Source of the DNA: Bacteroidota bacterium
GTDB taxonomy: Bacteria; Bacteroidota; Bacteroidia; Bacteroidales; VadinHA17
NCBI GenBank assembly: GCA_003250475.1
Contig: QKGI01000042.1
Location: 1-34,990 of the forward strand
Direction of reading: 5' to 3'
Length of the DNA stretch: 34,990 bases
The stretch's first letter is position 1, and each line of letters starts with the position of its first letter. Position numbers and translations under genes: made by a program. This document shows positions 1 to 7,647 of this stretch, piece after piece. The notes beneath the pieces are model-generated. The model ran no database searches and had not been told where the DNA came from. It was given only the letters and a program-made list of their open reading frames with translations.

Positions 1-346
1 AATCCTTGCAGCTGTTCAGTGTTCCGATGATTGTTGCCTGGTTCTCACCGTTGATCTGGATGATGGGAGCGGCCTCCCCATAACCCTCAATTCCATTCTC
101 AAGAACAATTGTAACAAGGGCATTGTCAAGATGGGTCATCACACCCAGTGATATATGAAACGGTTCATCCAGCTCGGTATTTATCGGCTCGATGAACATC
201 CCTGTGATCTTCAGTCCTTTTATACCTCCCGGCCTGGATGATTTTTTGTCTTCGCCCGGCAGGATGCCGGCCCCTAATGCAGTGGCAGTGGCTAATCCGC
301 CTGCGGTTAACCCGCCCTTTTTAATAAAAGCTCTCCTGGTGGTCAT
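1..346 (-). CDS. Tat-exported dipeptide epimerase-like enzyme (enolase superfamily), 3' part outside window
   Basis: The minus-strand reading frame starts with ATG at 346 and stays open to the window edge, giving 115 residues. The N-terminus has a twin-arginine export signal: TTRRAFIKKGG followed by a Gly/Ala-rich hydrophobic stretch. After it comes the start of a muconate-lactonizing/mandelate-racemase N-terminal domain: a KITGMFIEPINTELDEPFHI strand pair, then EGYGEAAP at about residues 91-98. That GEAAP motif is typical of L-Ala-D/L-Glu (dipeptide) epimerases, which recycle peptidoglycan peptides. The catalytic lysines and metal ligands lie beyond the edge, so the exact specificity cannot be judged. 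The gene lies 81 bp downstream of the GH9 gene on the same strand, with no obvious terminator between them, but its predicted role is unrelated to glycan breakdown. Confidence 0.75.
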   Translation of the reverse strand, partial: MTTRRAFIKKGGLTAGGLATATALGAGILPGEDKKSSRPGGIKGLKITGMFIEPINTELDEPFHISLGVMTHLDNALVTIVLENGIEGYGEAAPIIQINGENQATIIGTLNSCKD

Positions 347-427
347 TATTTAATCTGTTGGATACGGGGCTTAAATTTAACCTTTTCCGGGAGTTGTTTG
401 GTCTATGGAGCTTTTTCTTTCTTCAAT

Positions 428-2179
428 TTATATTACTTGTCCCATGCTGTCCATTGCGCCGAGGATAAAGACCAGCGGGGCATTCCAGTTAATGCATATC
501 TCGTTGGTCGAGTAGCTGCACTCGCTGTCGGTGTACGACTTTGCCGGGAAAGGAGAGCGCGGTACCGCCGGCTGGCAGTCGTTCATTACCGACGTGTTGG
601 GCCCGCCGACAAGGAAGCCGGGCACGGGCTCCGCCACTCCGTCGGCTCCCGAGGGGCGGTGGTGTATGTGCATGGGCGAGAGGCTCCCGAAGCCTGTGAC
701 GAAGCAATAACCTGTGGGGTTGGTGCCGAGAAGCCAGTTGACATCGGCCTGCACTGAGGGCATATATCTGTCGTCACCGGTAAGGAGCATGGCGATGATC
801 TTTATCAGTGCCTGGTTGGCCACATCGGAGGTGCTGCCCCATGCAAAACGGTCGAGGCTGATGCCATACGGACACCGTGCTGATTTCTCTGCCAGCTCAT
901 CGGCATAGGCTGTCAGGAGGCCGGCAGCGGCCTTACGTATCCCGCTGAAGCTATCGGGCCCGGACAGGGCCAGGGAGATGAGTCCGAGTGTCCCTGTCTG
1001 GTTCCAGGTGGGAGTGCCGGCTTTAATACCGTCGAGGAAGCCTTCTTCCGGGACGTAGCCGTCTGTTATGGCTGTCTCCGCCAGGGCCCAGAACAGCTCG
1101 TCAGACAGGTCGCCGTCGCCGTAGGCTCCGGTGCTCACATCCGCCGGCTGCCTGTATATCACATCCGGATTGGCCTCGGCCCACTGCATGGCTCTGCCGG
1201 AGGCTTCAAGGCACCTGTCGGCTAGGGCCCTGAGCTCCTCCGACGGGTCACCGGCAAAGACCCGGTATGCCATCGCCGTCAGGGCAGCAAAGTCAAGGGT
1301 CGCCGCAGTGCTCTTCATGACAACATAGCGTGGCTGTGTCGCCTCATGAGGCATCTCGAATCCGAAGAACTGCAGGTTGGTCAGCTTGTGATAGACACCG
1401 CCGTCTTCCGGGTCCTGCATGGTAAGATACCATCCCAGGTTCCATAGCAGCTCGTCAACCACGTCGGGTATCTCATTGCCGCTCTCAGGTATACTGAGAT
1501 GAAGAGACCTGCAGTATTCAGGAAAAAGCTGGTAGAAAAGCAGCAGGGTGTAGTTTGTTATGCTGCTGTTGACGATGTATTTATTATAGTCGCCTGCATC
1601 ATACCATCCTCCGGGGCTGGAGATGACAGTGCCTGCCGGCCTGCTGCCTGATGCCGCAGAGCTGTGAACGAATACTGCCGTATCGGGGTGACCGGCAGGA
1701 CGGGCCCATTCCGAGCCGTACTCTCCGGTGATCTCAAAGCCGGAACGGTTGAAGTAAAAGGATTTTATGGCAGCCTTTGTTATCTCTGTGTATACATCCC
1801 TCCCTATGCGGAATGGTGCTGAGCATGTCTCCGAGCCTTCGAGGCAAAGCCTGTATGTCCCAGGCTTCTTCAGTCCCGGGAAACCGGCTGCCCGCACCGT
1901 ATCGCCCGACAGGTCCCAGTAACGGGGTTCTCCTGCTGTGCCTCTGAAAACGACCCTGCCGTCTGTTGCATCAATAATCTCAAACCTTTCTGCATCGCTG
2001 CGTACCAGTGCCACCTTATCTGCACCGGGTTGATATCCGACCTGGTTGACAAGGATAATATCGTTGGCTGCCGGTGCCTCTACGCGTGTTTTCTTCAGCT
2101 CCGCATTGCCACAGCCAGAGGATGCCAGCAGCGCAAAAGCCGCCAGCATGAAAAGTCCCGGATTAGATTTCTTTTTCAT
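428..2179 (-). CDS. GH9 lipoprotein glycosidase (endo-beta-1,4-glucanase family)
   Basis: The product is 583 residues long. It has a lipoprotein signal with Cys at about residue 23 (LLASSGC), a CelD-type N-terminal Ig-like domain (about 38-125, starting ILVNQVGY) and a GH9 (alpha/alpha)6 catalytic domain. The catalytic-base region GGWYDAGDYNKY is at about 190-201. A His-rich motif (MHIHHRPSG) lies near 503-511, and the general acid Glu sits in STNEICINWNAPL near 560. GH9 enzymes invert beta-1,4-glucosidic bonds in cellulose, glucomannan or xyloglucan; some N-terminal-Ig members are exo-acting. The start is taken as ATG at 2179, in a TGATG overlap with the GH94 stop, which implies translational coupling; an in-frame GTG one codon upstream (2182) is the alternative. 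It is the last PUL gene of the leftward operon. As a lipoprotein it probably acts in the periplasm or at the surface, supplying cellobiose or glucose to the GH94 route. Confidence 0.9.
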   Translation of the reverse strand: MKKKSNPGLFMLAAFALLASSGCGNAELKKTRVEAPAANDIILVNQVGYQPGADKVALVRSDAERFEIIDATDGRVVFRGTAGEPRYWDLSGDTVRAAGFPGLKKPGTYRLCLEGSETCSAPFRIGRDVYTEITKAAIKSFYFNRSGFEITGEYGSEWARPAGHPDTAVFVHSSAASGSRPAGTVISSPGGWYDAGDYNKYIVNSSITNYTLLLFYQLFPEYCRSLHLSIPESGNEIPDVVDELLWNLGWYLTMQDPEDGGVYHKLTNLQFFGFEMPHEATQPRYVVMKSTAATLDFAALTAMAYRVFAGDPSEELRALADRCLEASGRAMQWAEANPDVIYRQPADVSTGAYGDGDLSDELFWALAETAITDGYVPEEGFLDGIKAGTPTWNQTGTLGLISLALSGPDSFSGIRKAAAGLLTAYADELAEKSARCPYGISLDRFAWGSTSDVANQALIKIIAMLLTGDDRYMPSVQADVNWLLGTNPTGYCFVTGFGSLSPMHIHHRPSGADGVAEPVPGFLVGGPNTSVMNDCQPAVPRSPFPAKSYTDSECSYSTNEICINWNAPLVFILGAMDSMGQVI

Positions 2180-4611
2180 CACATTGTTACTTTGATATTG
2201 TGTTCTGTCCCTTCAGGAAACAGCGGCACGATGAACGATTCAACCTTCTCTCCGTCAACTGTCATCTCCCACACACCTCTTGTCTTGTGTTCAGGGTTTA
2301 TGATCTCGATATTATAAACCGCTCCCCTGAAGAGGCGTCTCACCGTGAATCCGCCCCATTCGGGGGGTATGCACGGGTCGATCAGCAGCCCGTCATAGTC
2401 AGGACGTATCCCCAGTATATGCTGTGTCACGGCAAGGTAGCACCATGCTGCTGTGCCTGTGAGCCAGCTGTTTTTTGCTTCGCCGGGCCTGAAGGCATCC
2501 TTGCCGGCTATCATCTGTGAATAGACATAGGGCTCTGTTTTGTGCAGGTCACTGATATCCTCGAGGAATGACGGGGTGATGCGGCTGTAATAGTCGAAGG
2601 CCCTGGAGCCGTTACCTGTCATCGTCTCGGATATTATGACCCATGGGTTGTTATGGCAGAAGACCCCGGCGTTCTCCTTATACCCCTCCGGGTAGCTGGA
2701 TATCTCACCGAGGTGCAGGTTATACTCTGTAAAGGCGGGGTTGTTAAGCACTATCCCGTACTCACATGCGAGGTGCCTGTTCACCGATGCCAGCGCCTTC
2801 AGGGCCCTGCCGTCGTCGAGTCCTATACCTGCCATGATGCACATCCCCTGTGACTCGATGAAGATCTTCCCTTCACTGTTCTCCCTGCTGCCCACTTTCC
2901 TCCCGTAGAAATCCCAGGCACGCAGAAACCATTCGCCATCCCAGCCGTGAGCGTCGACAGCCCTGACCATATCGTCAATGTGTCGCTGAGCTTCATCTGC
3001 TATCTTCTCTTCGCCTCTTCTCCGGGCAATGGTGACGAAATCCGCGCCATAGAGCACGAACATGCCTGCTATGAATACTGATTCCGCCACTCCTCCCTTC
3101 TTATTCTCAGTGGTCTGGAAACTCTCGTCGGGGTTTGAAGAGAAGCAGTTCAGGTTGAGGCAGTCGTTCCAGTCGGCACGTCCTATCAGCGGCAGCCCGT
3201 GCGGTCCCAGGTTGTTGACTACATGCGTGAACGACCTGTGCAGATGGCCGAACAGGCTGGCAGTGTTTTCAGGGTCGTTATTGAAAGGCACCGTCTCATC
3301 GAGTATAGACCAGTCGCCTGTCTCTTTCAGGTAGGTAGCCACACCGAAGATGAGCCACAGCGGGTCATCGTTGAAATTACCACCTATCTCCGCATTGCCC
3401 CTCTTTGTCAGTGGCTGGTACTGGTGGTAGGCGCTGCCGTCGTCAAACTGTGTCGATGCGATATCGATGATCCTCTCCCGGGCCTGCGGGCTTATCATCT
3501 GGACATATCCCCCGAGGTCCTGGTTTGAATCACGGAAGCCCATGCCTCTTCCTATCCCTGATTCGAAATAGGAGGCGCTGCGTGACATGTGGTATGTGAC
3601 CATACACTGGTACGGGTTCCAGATATTGACCATGCGGGAGAGACGGGGGTCAGGATGGTCAAGAGTGATGACCGACAGATGACGCTCCCAGTAATCTCTC
3701 AGCCGGTCAAATGCCCTGTCCACCTTTTCGTCGGTGTCATATCTCTCTATGATGGCATGTGCCCGGCTCTTGTTTATTATACCCGGAGAGACGAATTTCT
3801 CATTGTCAGGATTTTCAACGTACCCCAGGACGAAGATGAGATTCTTCTGTTCACCCGGCTCAAGATCCACCTCGACACAATGAGACGCCACAGGAGACCA
3901 GCCGTGTGCCACGCTGTTGGATGGCCTGCCGGAGAATACGGCGTCGGGGCGGTCAAAACCGTTATACATTCCCAGGAACGCATCGCGGTCGGTATCGAAC
4001 CCGGCGACAGGCCGGTTGACCGAATAGAATGCATAATGGTTACGGCGCTCACGGTACTCTGTCTTATGGTATATGACGCTGTCCTCTACTTCGACCTCTC
4101 CTGTGGAGAAGTTACGCTGGAAATTTGTCATATCGTCCTGGGCGTTCCAGAGGCACCACTCCAGGAAAGAAAAGAGCCTGACACGGCGGGGGAGCTTTCC
4201 GTTGTTCCTGAGGGAGAGACGCTGCACTTCGCAGTTATCGCCCACAGGAACGAAGAAGAGCATCTCGGCACGCAGATCATCCTTCTCTGCCCCGATGACA
4301 GTATAACCCATACCGTGACGGCATGAGTAGTCATCGATATCGGCTTTCACCGGCTTCCACCCCGGGGACCATACCGAACCGTTATCGTTGATATAGAAAT
4401 ACTTGCCTCCGTCATCGATGGGTACGTTATTGTATCTGTAACGAGTTATCCTGCGGAGTCTTGCATCGCGGTAGAAGCTGTAACCACCTGCTGTGTTGGA
4501 GATGATTGAGAAGAAATCCCGGTTGCCCAGGTAATTTATCCAGGGGTAAGGTGTCTTATAGCGGGTGATGACATACTCCTTTGCCTTGTCATCAAAGTGG
4601 CCGAATTTCAT
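2179..4611 (-). CDS. GH94 cellobiose phosphorylase
   Basis: The product is 810 residues long, the usual size for cellobiose phosphorylase, and has no signal peptide, so it is cytoplasmic. Family marks are an N-terminal beta-sandwich (about 1-300), a helical linker, and an (alpha/alpha)6 barrel with [10 protein letters not shown] (about 357-366) and [11 protein letters not shown] (about 477-487), whose Asp-Trp-Asn-Asp carries the presumed catalytic acid. The C-terminal part holds the usual GTAAW...[11 protein letters not shown] segment (about 720-745). Reaction: cellobiose + phosphate gives alpha-Glc-1-P + Glc; related members act on cellodextrins or laminaribiose, but this sequence is closest in layout to cellobiose enzymes. 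It begins 8 bp after the SSS transporter gene and ends in a TGATG overlap with GH9, so import, cleavage and glucanase production are co-expressed. It would also handle Glc-Glc segments of glucomannan. Confidence 0.92.
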   Translation of the reverse strand: MKFGHFDDKAKEYVITRYKTPYPWINYLGNRDFFSIISNTAGGYSFYRDARLRRITRYRYNNVPIDDGGKYFYINDNGSVWSPGWKPVKADIDDYSCRHGMGYTVIGAEKDDLRAEMLFFVPVGDNCEVQRLSLRNNGKLPRRVRLFSFLEWCLWNAQDDMTNFQRNFSTGEVEVEDSVIYHKTEYRERRNHYAFYSVNRPVAGFDTDRDAFLGMYNGFDRPDAVFSGRPSNSVAHGWSPVASHCVEVDLEPGEQKNLIFVLGYVENPDNEKFVSPGIINKSRAHAIIERYDTDEKVDRAFDRLRDYWERHLSVITLDHPDPRLSRMVNIWNPYQCMVTYHMSRSASYFESGIGRGMGFRDSNQDLGGYVQMISPQARERIIDIASTQFDDGSAYHQYQPLTKRGNAEIGGNFNDDPLWLIFGVATYLKETGDWSILDETVPFNNDPENTASLFGHLHRSFTHVVNNLGPHGLPLIGRADWNDCLNLNCFSSNPDESFQTTENKKGGVAESVFIAGMFVLYGADFVTIARRRGEEKIADEAQRHIDDMVRAVDAHGWDGEWFLRAWDFYGRKVGSRENSEGKIFIESQGMCIMAGIGLDDGRALKALASVNRHLACEYGIVLNNPAFTEYNLHLGEISSYPEGYKENAGVFCHNNPWVIISETMTGNGSRAFDYYSRITPSFLEDISDLHKTEPYVYSQMIAGKDAFRPGEAKNSWLTGTAAWCYLAVTQHILGIRPDYDGLLIDPCIPPEWGGFTVRRLFRGAVYNIEIINPEHKTRGVWEMTVDGEKVESFIVPLFPEGTEHNIKVTM

Positions 4612-4619
4612 AGTCAGAA

Positions 4620-6494
4620 TCAGTCTTTTAGTTTATTCCACCAGGTGAACTTCAGGATAACTGTAGTAACCACCATCACGGCTGTTGCTATATAGAACTG
4701 TGTCCATTCCCTCATCACAAGGAAGACAGGGAATGCCATCAGGGATATCTGCCAGATGATACCCACGACAATATTGAACATATCGCGCAGGAAGTCCCTG
4801 TTTGCCCTGAACGAGGGATCGGCTGCCACGACCATCTTTTCCACCGGCTTCCAGAACCCCCAGGGGCGCACCTGCCTGTAGAACTTTTTCAGTGTCTCAT
4901 CATCCTCTCTTTTTGTGAGGAGGGATCCCAGGATACTGCCGGCCAGGGATATGATGAAGATTATAGGAAATGCATTCATGCTGAAGTTTTCAGTCAGCGG
5001 CCAGTTTTGCAGTATCTCCAGGTTAAGGGCAGGGAGCACCAGGGCCGCGCATACACCCGAGAGCATGCCCCAGAAGTAGCCGTAGCCGTTGAACCGCCAC
5101 CAGTACCATTTAAGCACGTTGGGAGCGGTGTAGCCACCCCACAGGGCGGCTGTGATCCACAATACCACATCGTTTATTGATGTCACAAGGAAGCCCACCA
5201 CGATGCCTGTAATAACAATCAGCAGTGAGGCGGCGTAGCTCATCCTGACATAGGTCTTTTCACTTGCGTTGGGATTGATGTACCGTTTGTAGATGTCGTT
5301 GACAAGGTAAGCGGGCGCTGCATTCACGGTAGCCGCGAAATTACTCATGAAGGCGGCTATCAATCCTGCCAGCAGGAACCCGAGCAGACCCACCGGCACA
5401 TATGTCGCCAGCACCCTCGGGAGGATACTCTCGAAGTCGGGTTCCGTCAGCGATCCTGTATATAGTTTGTTGAAGTTCACCAGGGCCAGGATAGTCAGTC
5501 CGGCAACCATGAAGTAGCGTGTCGGGTTAAGGACGACGCTTACCAGGGAGCTCATCTTAGATGCCTCCTTAGGGTTCCTTGTGGCGAGGATACGTTGCAT
5601 ATCGTAGTTGGGAGCAGGGCCGGCAGCAGATACGAAGATCCCCTTGAAGAGCATCATTATAAAGAAGAGGCCGAACATCTCATAACCGTCGGTCTTTATC
5701 CAGTCGTTGAACGAGTGCAGTTTTGGTGATGCGGAGGCGGATATAGCGTTCCAGTCGAGTCCTGTAGTGTGCCCGAACCACAGGCTCTTCCACCCTTCGG
5801 GGATGACCGCGTTGAGGGCATCGGGAGATATCTGCCTGATGGCTATGATGCCCACCGCAATGGATGCTATCGTCAGTATTCCGTACTGGATCACCTCGGT
5901 GATGACCACGCTGAACATACCTCCCTTGACCACATAGAATGTGGTGATAGCCATGAGAATGAGAGCGTAGAGGTTGACATTTATCTGGGGATGGGCCAGG
6001 AGGTATTCAGGGTCGGATACCAGGGGAGGAAGGAATGCCGCAACAAATTTCCCTATGCCCTTGAAGCCGTAGGAGAGGAATCCGATGACGCTGACAATGG
6101 CAAAGATGACCACGATAATATGCGAGAGGCTGGATGCCCGTCCGTCGCCGAAGCGGGTTTTTATCCATTCCGCACCGGTCATGACGTTTGAGCGTCTCAG
6201 CCAGGCAGAGAGGTAGACCATCAGGAATATCTGGTTGAAGACAGGCCATAGCCAGGGTATCCACAGGCTCTTCATGCCGTAAACCGACAGCCAGTATACG
6301 AGGAGCATTGTTCCGGCTATGTCAAACATGCCCGAAGCGTTCGATACGCCCAGGAAATACCAGGGGAGGCTGTTGCCTCCAAGGAAGTATGACTGTATGT
6401 TTCTCGATGCTCTTTTTGAGACCCAGTTGCCTATAAAGATGGTCGCCAGGAGATACAGTATGACAATGCCAAGGTCAATAAAATGCACATTCAT
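4620..6494 (-). CDS. Sodium/solute symporter (SSS family), probable oligosaccharide importer
   Basis: This 624-residue integral inner-membrane protein has about 13-15 hydrophobic helices. The N-terminal helix ([20 protein letters not shown]) is followed by the SSS-typical segment [18 protein letters not shown] mid-protein stretch around [27 protein letters not shown] resembles the conserved SSS TM8/TM9 region (usual form FMSTxxxxLNxxAxxxxxDxY). A long charged loop near residues 535-580 precedes the last two helices. SSS carriers couple Na+ influx to uptake of sugars, amino acids or other solutes. Its place between a sugar regulator and cellobiose phosphorylase makes beta-1,4 disaccharides (cellobiose, mannobiose, Man-Glc) the likely cargo, but this is inferred from context only. 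It lies 25 bp after the Nudix regulator gene and 8 bp before GH94. No MFS or GPH-type disaccharide transporter is present elsewhere in the window. Confidence 0.88.
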   Translation of the reverse strand: MNVHFIDLGIVILYLLATIFIGNWVSKRASRNIQSYFLGGNSLPWYFLGVSNASGMFDIAGTMLLVYWLSVYGMKSLWIPWLWPVFNQIFLMVYLSAWLRRSNVMTGAEWIKTRFGDGRASSLSHIIVVIFAIVSVIGFLSYGFKGIGKFVAAFLPPLVSDPEYLLAHPQINVNLYALILMAITTFYVVKGGMFSVVITEVIQYGILTIASIAVGIIAIRQISPDALNAVIPEGWKSLWFGHTTGLDWNAISASASPKLHSFNDWIKTDGYEMFGLFFIMMLFKGIFVSAAGPAPNYDMQRILATRNPKEASKMSSLVSVVLNPTRYFMVAGLTILALVNFNKLYTGSLTEPDFESILPRVLATYVPVGLLGFLLAGLIAAFMSNFAATVNAAPAYLVNDIYKRYINPNASEKTYVRMSYAASLLIVITGIVVGFLVTSINDVVLWITAALWGGYTAPNVLKWYWWRFNGYGYFWGMLSGVCAALVLPALNLEILQNWPLTENFSMNAFPIIFIISLAGSILGSLLTKREDDETLKKFYRQVRPWGFWKPVEKMVVAADPSFRANRDFLRDMFNIVVGIIWQISLMAFPVFLVMREWTQFYIATAVMVVTTVILKFTWWNKLKD

Positions 6495-6519
6495 GGTCAG
6501 GTATGGTTATTAGGATTAA

Positions 6520-7266
6520 TCAGATAATGAATGAGATACGTCCCTTCCTTGTCTTTTCGTACACCTCGCGGCTGAAGAGAAAGTATTGTGCGGGTTTATG
6601 GGCTACGCCCTGCTGTTTCTTTTTGAGGGGGATGACGTAGTGCATGAGGGCAACCTTCTTTCTGAAATTCCGTTTGTCAAAGGATGTTCCCAGGAGGGCC
6701 TCATAGAGCTTCTGAAGCTGCGACAGGGTGAAATAGTCAGGCAGGAGTTCAAAGGCAATGGGTTCAACCTTCACTTTCCGCTGGAGGGCTTCCAGGGCCT
6801 TATAGAACAGAAACTTATGGTCGAAGGCCATCTCCATGTCGCCGATCATTGAGACCGGGAACCATGAGACGTTCCTGTCCTTCAGTGTGAGAGTTACCTT
6901 GGTGTTGTCTATCAGTGCCAGGTAACCGACAGTGACCACACGGTCTGCAAAACCCTTGTTGATATAGTCAAGCCACATCTTGTCCTTGGGCGAGGATACG
7001 CGGTCAAGCTGCCCGAAAGCGCCGAACTGTTCCAGGAAGATATTATCGAGCCCGGTCAGCCCCCTGAGTATTCTGCTGGCTGCACTGTCGAGATCTTCAT
7101 CTTCAAAAATATGATAACCCGCAAGAGTGTGGTCCCTGATAAGGATCTCCCCGCTTGTATCATCTTTTAGCTCTCTTTCGACAAGCAGAACATTCAGTTT
7201 TTCAAAATCAAATCCGAATACTACGCAGTCGACCGAAATGTTGGGAATAATCTTATGTGATATCAT
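6520..7266 (-). CDS. Nudix-domain transcriptional regulator (NrtR/AraR-like), degenerate Nudix box
   Basis: The 248 residues comprise an N-terminal Nudix fold (about 8-140, SVDCVVFGFDFEKLNVLLVER) and a C-terminal winged-helix domain (about 165-235, FTLSQLQKLYEALLGTSF then FRKKVALMHYVIPL). This arrangement is that of NrtR-type regulators, including the Bacteroides arabinose repressor AraR. The Nudix box position (about 50-72) reads GYHIFEDEDLDSAASRIL and continues RGLTGL. It lacks the REUxEE metal-binding glutamates, so the domain should sense a ligand (sugar or sugar phosphate) rather than hydrolyse nucleotides. The gene opens the leftward SSS-GH94-GH9 operon and is divergent from susC, so it most simply autoregulates and controls both directions from the 7267-7647 region. 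The ligand is not readable from sequence. Confidence 0.85.
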   Translation of the reverse strand: MISHKIIPNISVDCVVFGFDFEKLNVLLVERELKDDTSGEILIRDHTLAGYHIFEDEDLDSAASRILRGLTGLDNIFLEQFGAFGQLDRVSSPKDKMWLDYINKGFADRVVTVGYLALIDNTKVTLTLKDRNVSWFPVSMIGDMEMAFDHKFLFYKALEALQRKVKVEPIAFELLPDYFTLSQLQKLYEALLGTSFDKRNFRKKVALMHYVIPLKKKQQGVAHKPAQYFLFSREVYEKTRKGRISFII

Positions 7267-7300
7267 TTTATTATACCTGGTAAGAGATAAAATGACTTAG

Positions 7301-7306
7301 TGTACA
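7301..7306. promoter_or_regulatory. Candidate operator, TGTACA palindrome in the leader of the Nudix operon
   Basis: A perfect 6-bp palindrome lies 35-40 bp upstream of the regulator start codon and a few bases downstream of the predicted transcription start. It shares the half-site GTGTA (7300-7304) with the longer inverted repeat in front of susC. Assignment to the Nudix regulator is inference. Confidence 0.25.
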
Positions 7307-7317
7307 ATGTAGGAATT

Positions 7318-7348
7318 CAAAGATATTGTAAATAAATAGCATAATCAA
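7318..7348 (-). promoter_or_regulatory. Promoter of the leftward Nudix-SSS-GH94-GH9 operon
   Basis: On the minus strand the -7 box reads TATCTTTG (7325 to 7318), matching the Bacteroidota consensus TAnnTTTG. A TTG element (7348 to 7346, inside TGTTGA) lies 20 bp upstream, the expected spacing for the -33 box. Transcription would start near 7311, leaving a leader of about 45 nt before the ATG at 7266. The TGTACA palindrome at 7301-7306 would lie just downstream of the start point, a usual repressor position. Confidence 0.5.
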
Positions 7349-7429
7349 CAGGTGAATGAAAAAAAGCTGAAAAGGGTAGATGAGGCAGTATGGGGTAATA
7401 ATGTCTTATATTATTATATTAATGTATAA

Positions 7430-7437
7430 TAAGTTTG
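7430..7437 (+). promoter_or_regulatory. Candidate distal -7 box upstream of susC
   Basis: TAAGTTTG matches the Bacteroidota -7 consensus TAnnTTTG and lies about 210 bp before the susC ATG. No TTG element is found at the expected spacing upstream. It is the first copy of the near-repeat TAAGTTTGATC / TAAATTTGATC (second copy at 7533) and overlaps the left arm of the GTTTGA-N13-TCAAAC inverted repeat (7433-7457). Confidence 0.25.
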
Positions 7438-7507
7438 ATCATAAGTTTTTTTCAAACGGCATGTACGTGTCAGGTATACGTATCTTAAGGAAATATTTAT
7501 TAACTAT

Positions 7508-7522
7508 GTGTAATAAGTACAC
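7508..7522. promoter_or_regulatory. Candidate operator, GTGTA-N5-TACAC inverted repeat before susC
   Basis: A perfect 5+5 bp inverted repeat with a 5-bp spacer (ATAAG) has its centre 18 bp upstream of the proximal -7 box at 7533. It therefore falls between the -33 and -7 positions of that promoter. Binding there would block susCD transcription, consistent with a repressor such as the adjacent Nudix regulator. The link is inferred from position only. Confidence 0.35.
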
Positions 7523-7532
7523 GAAGGAATGT

Positions 7533-7540
7533 TAAATTTG
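7533..7540 (+). promoter_or_regulatory. Candidate proximal -7 box of the susCD operon
   Basis: TAAATTTG matches TAnnTTTG. The nearest -33-like element is only TGTG at 7507-7510 (22-bp gap), so the promoter would be weak or activator-dependent. The predicted leader to the ATG at 7648 would be about 100 nt. Confidence 0.4.
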
Positions 7541-7647
7541 ATCGCTTGGGCACTTGACTAATCAAATTATTACAATAAAGAGACAAAATAGTATCAGTGC
7601 CACGCTGCGAAGAAGGGTTAACTTTAAAAACCTAAAACTGTACAGCT

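Larger units (their letters stand above)
7267..7647. promoter_or_regulatory. Divergent intergenic control region between Nudix regulator and susC
   Basis: This 381-bp AT-rich stretch contains no credible gene. It separates the leftward (regulator-transporter-GH94-GH9) and rightward (susCD) operons. It holds a good Bacteroidota-type promoter for the leftward operon and two TAnnTTTG boxes facing susC. It also holds several short palindromes (TGTACA at 7301, GTTTGA/TCAAAC at 7433/7452, ATACGTAT at 7476, GTGTA/TACAC at 7508) that could be operators. The susC leader just before the ATG is A-rich (GAAGAAGGG, then TTTAAAAACCTAAAAC), as is common for Bacteroidota ribosome loading without a strong Shine-Dalgarno. 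Confidence 0.75.

Noticed and set aside
347-427. Terminator between GH9 and the epimerase-like gene
   Set aside because: The 81-bp gap contains no convincing stem followed by T residues on the minus strand, so none is annotated.
3589-4326. 245-codon plus-strand open frame inside the GH94 gene
   Set aside because: It is antisense to a clear full-length GH94 coding region, has no recognisable domain or signal, and arises from the codon pattern of the real gene.
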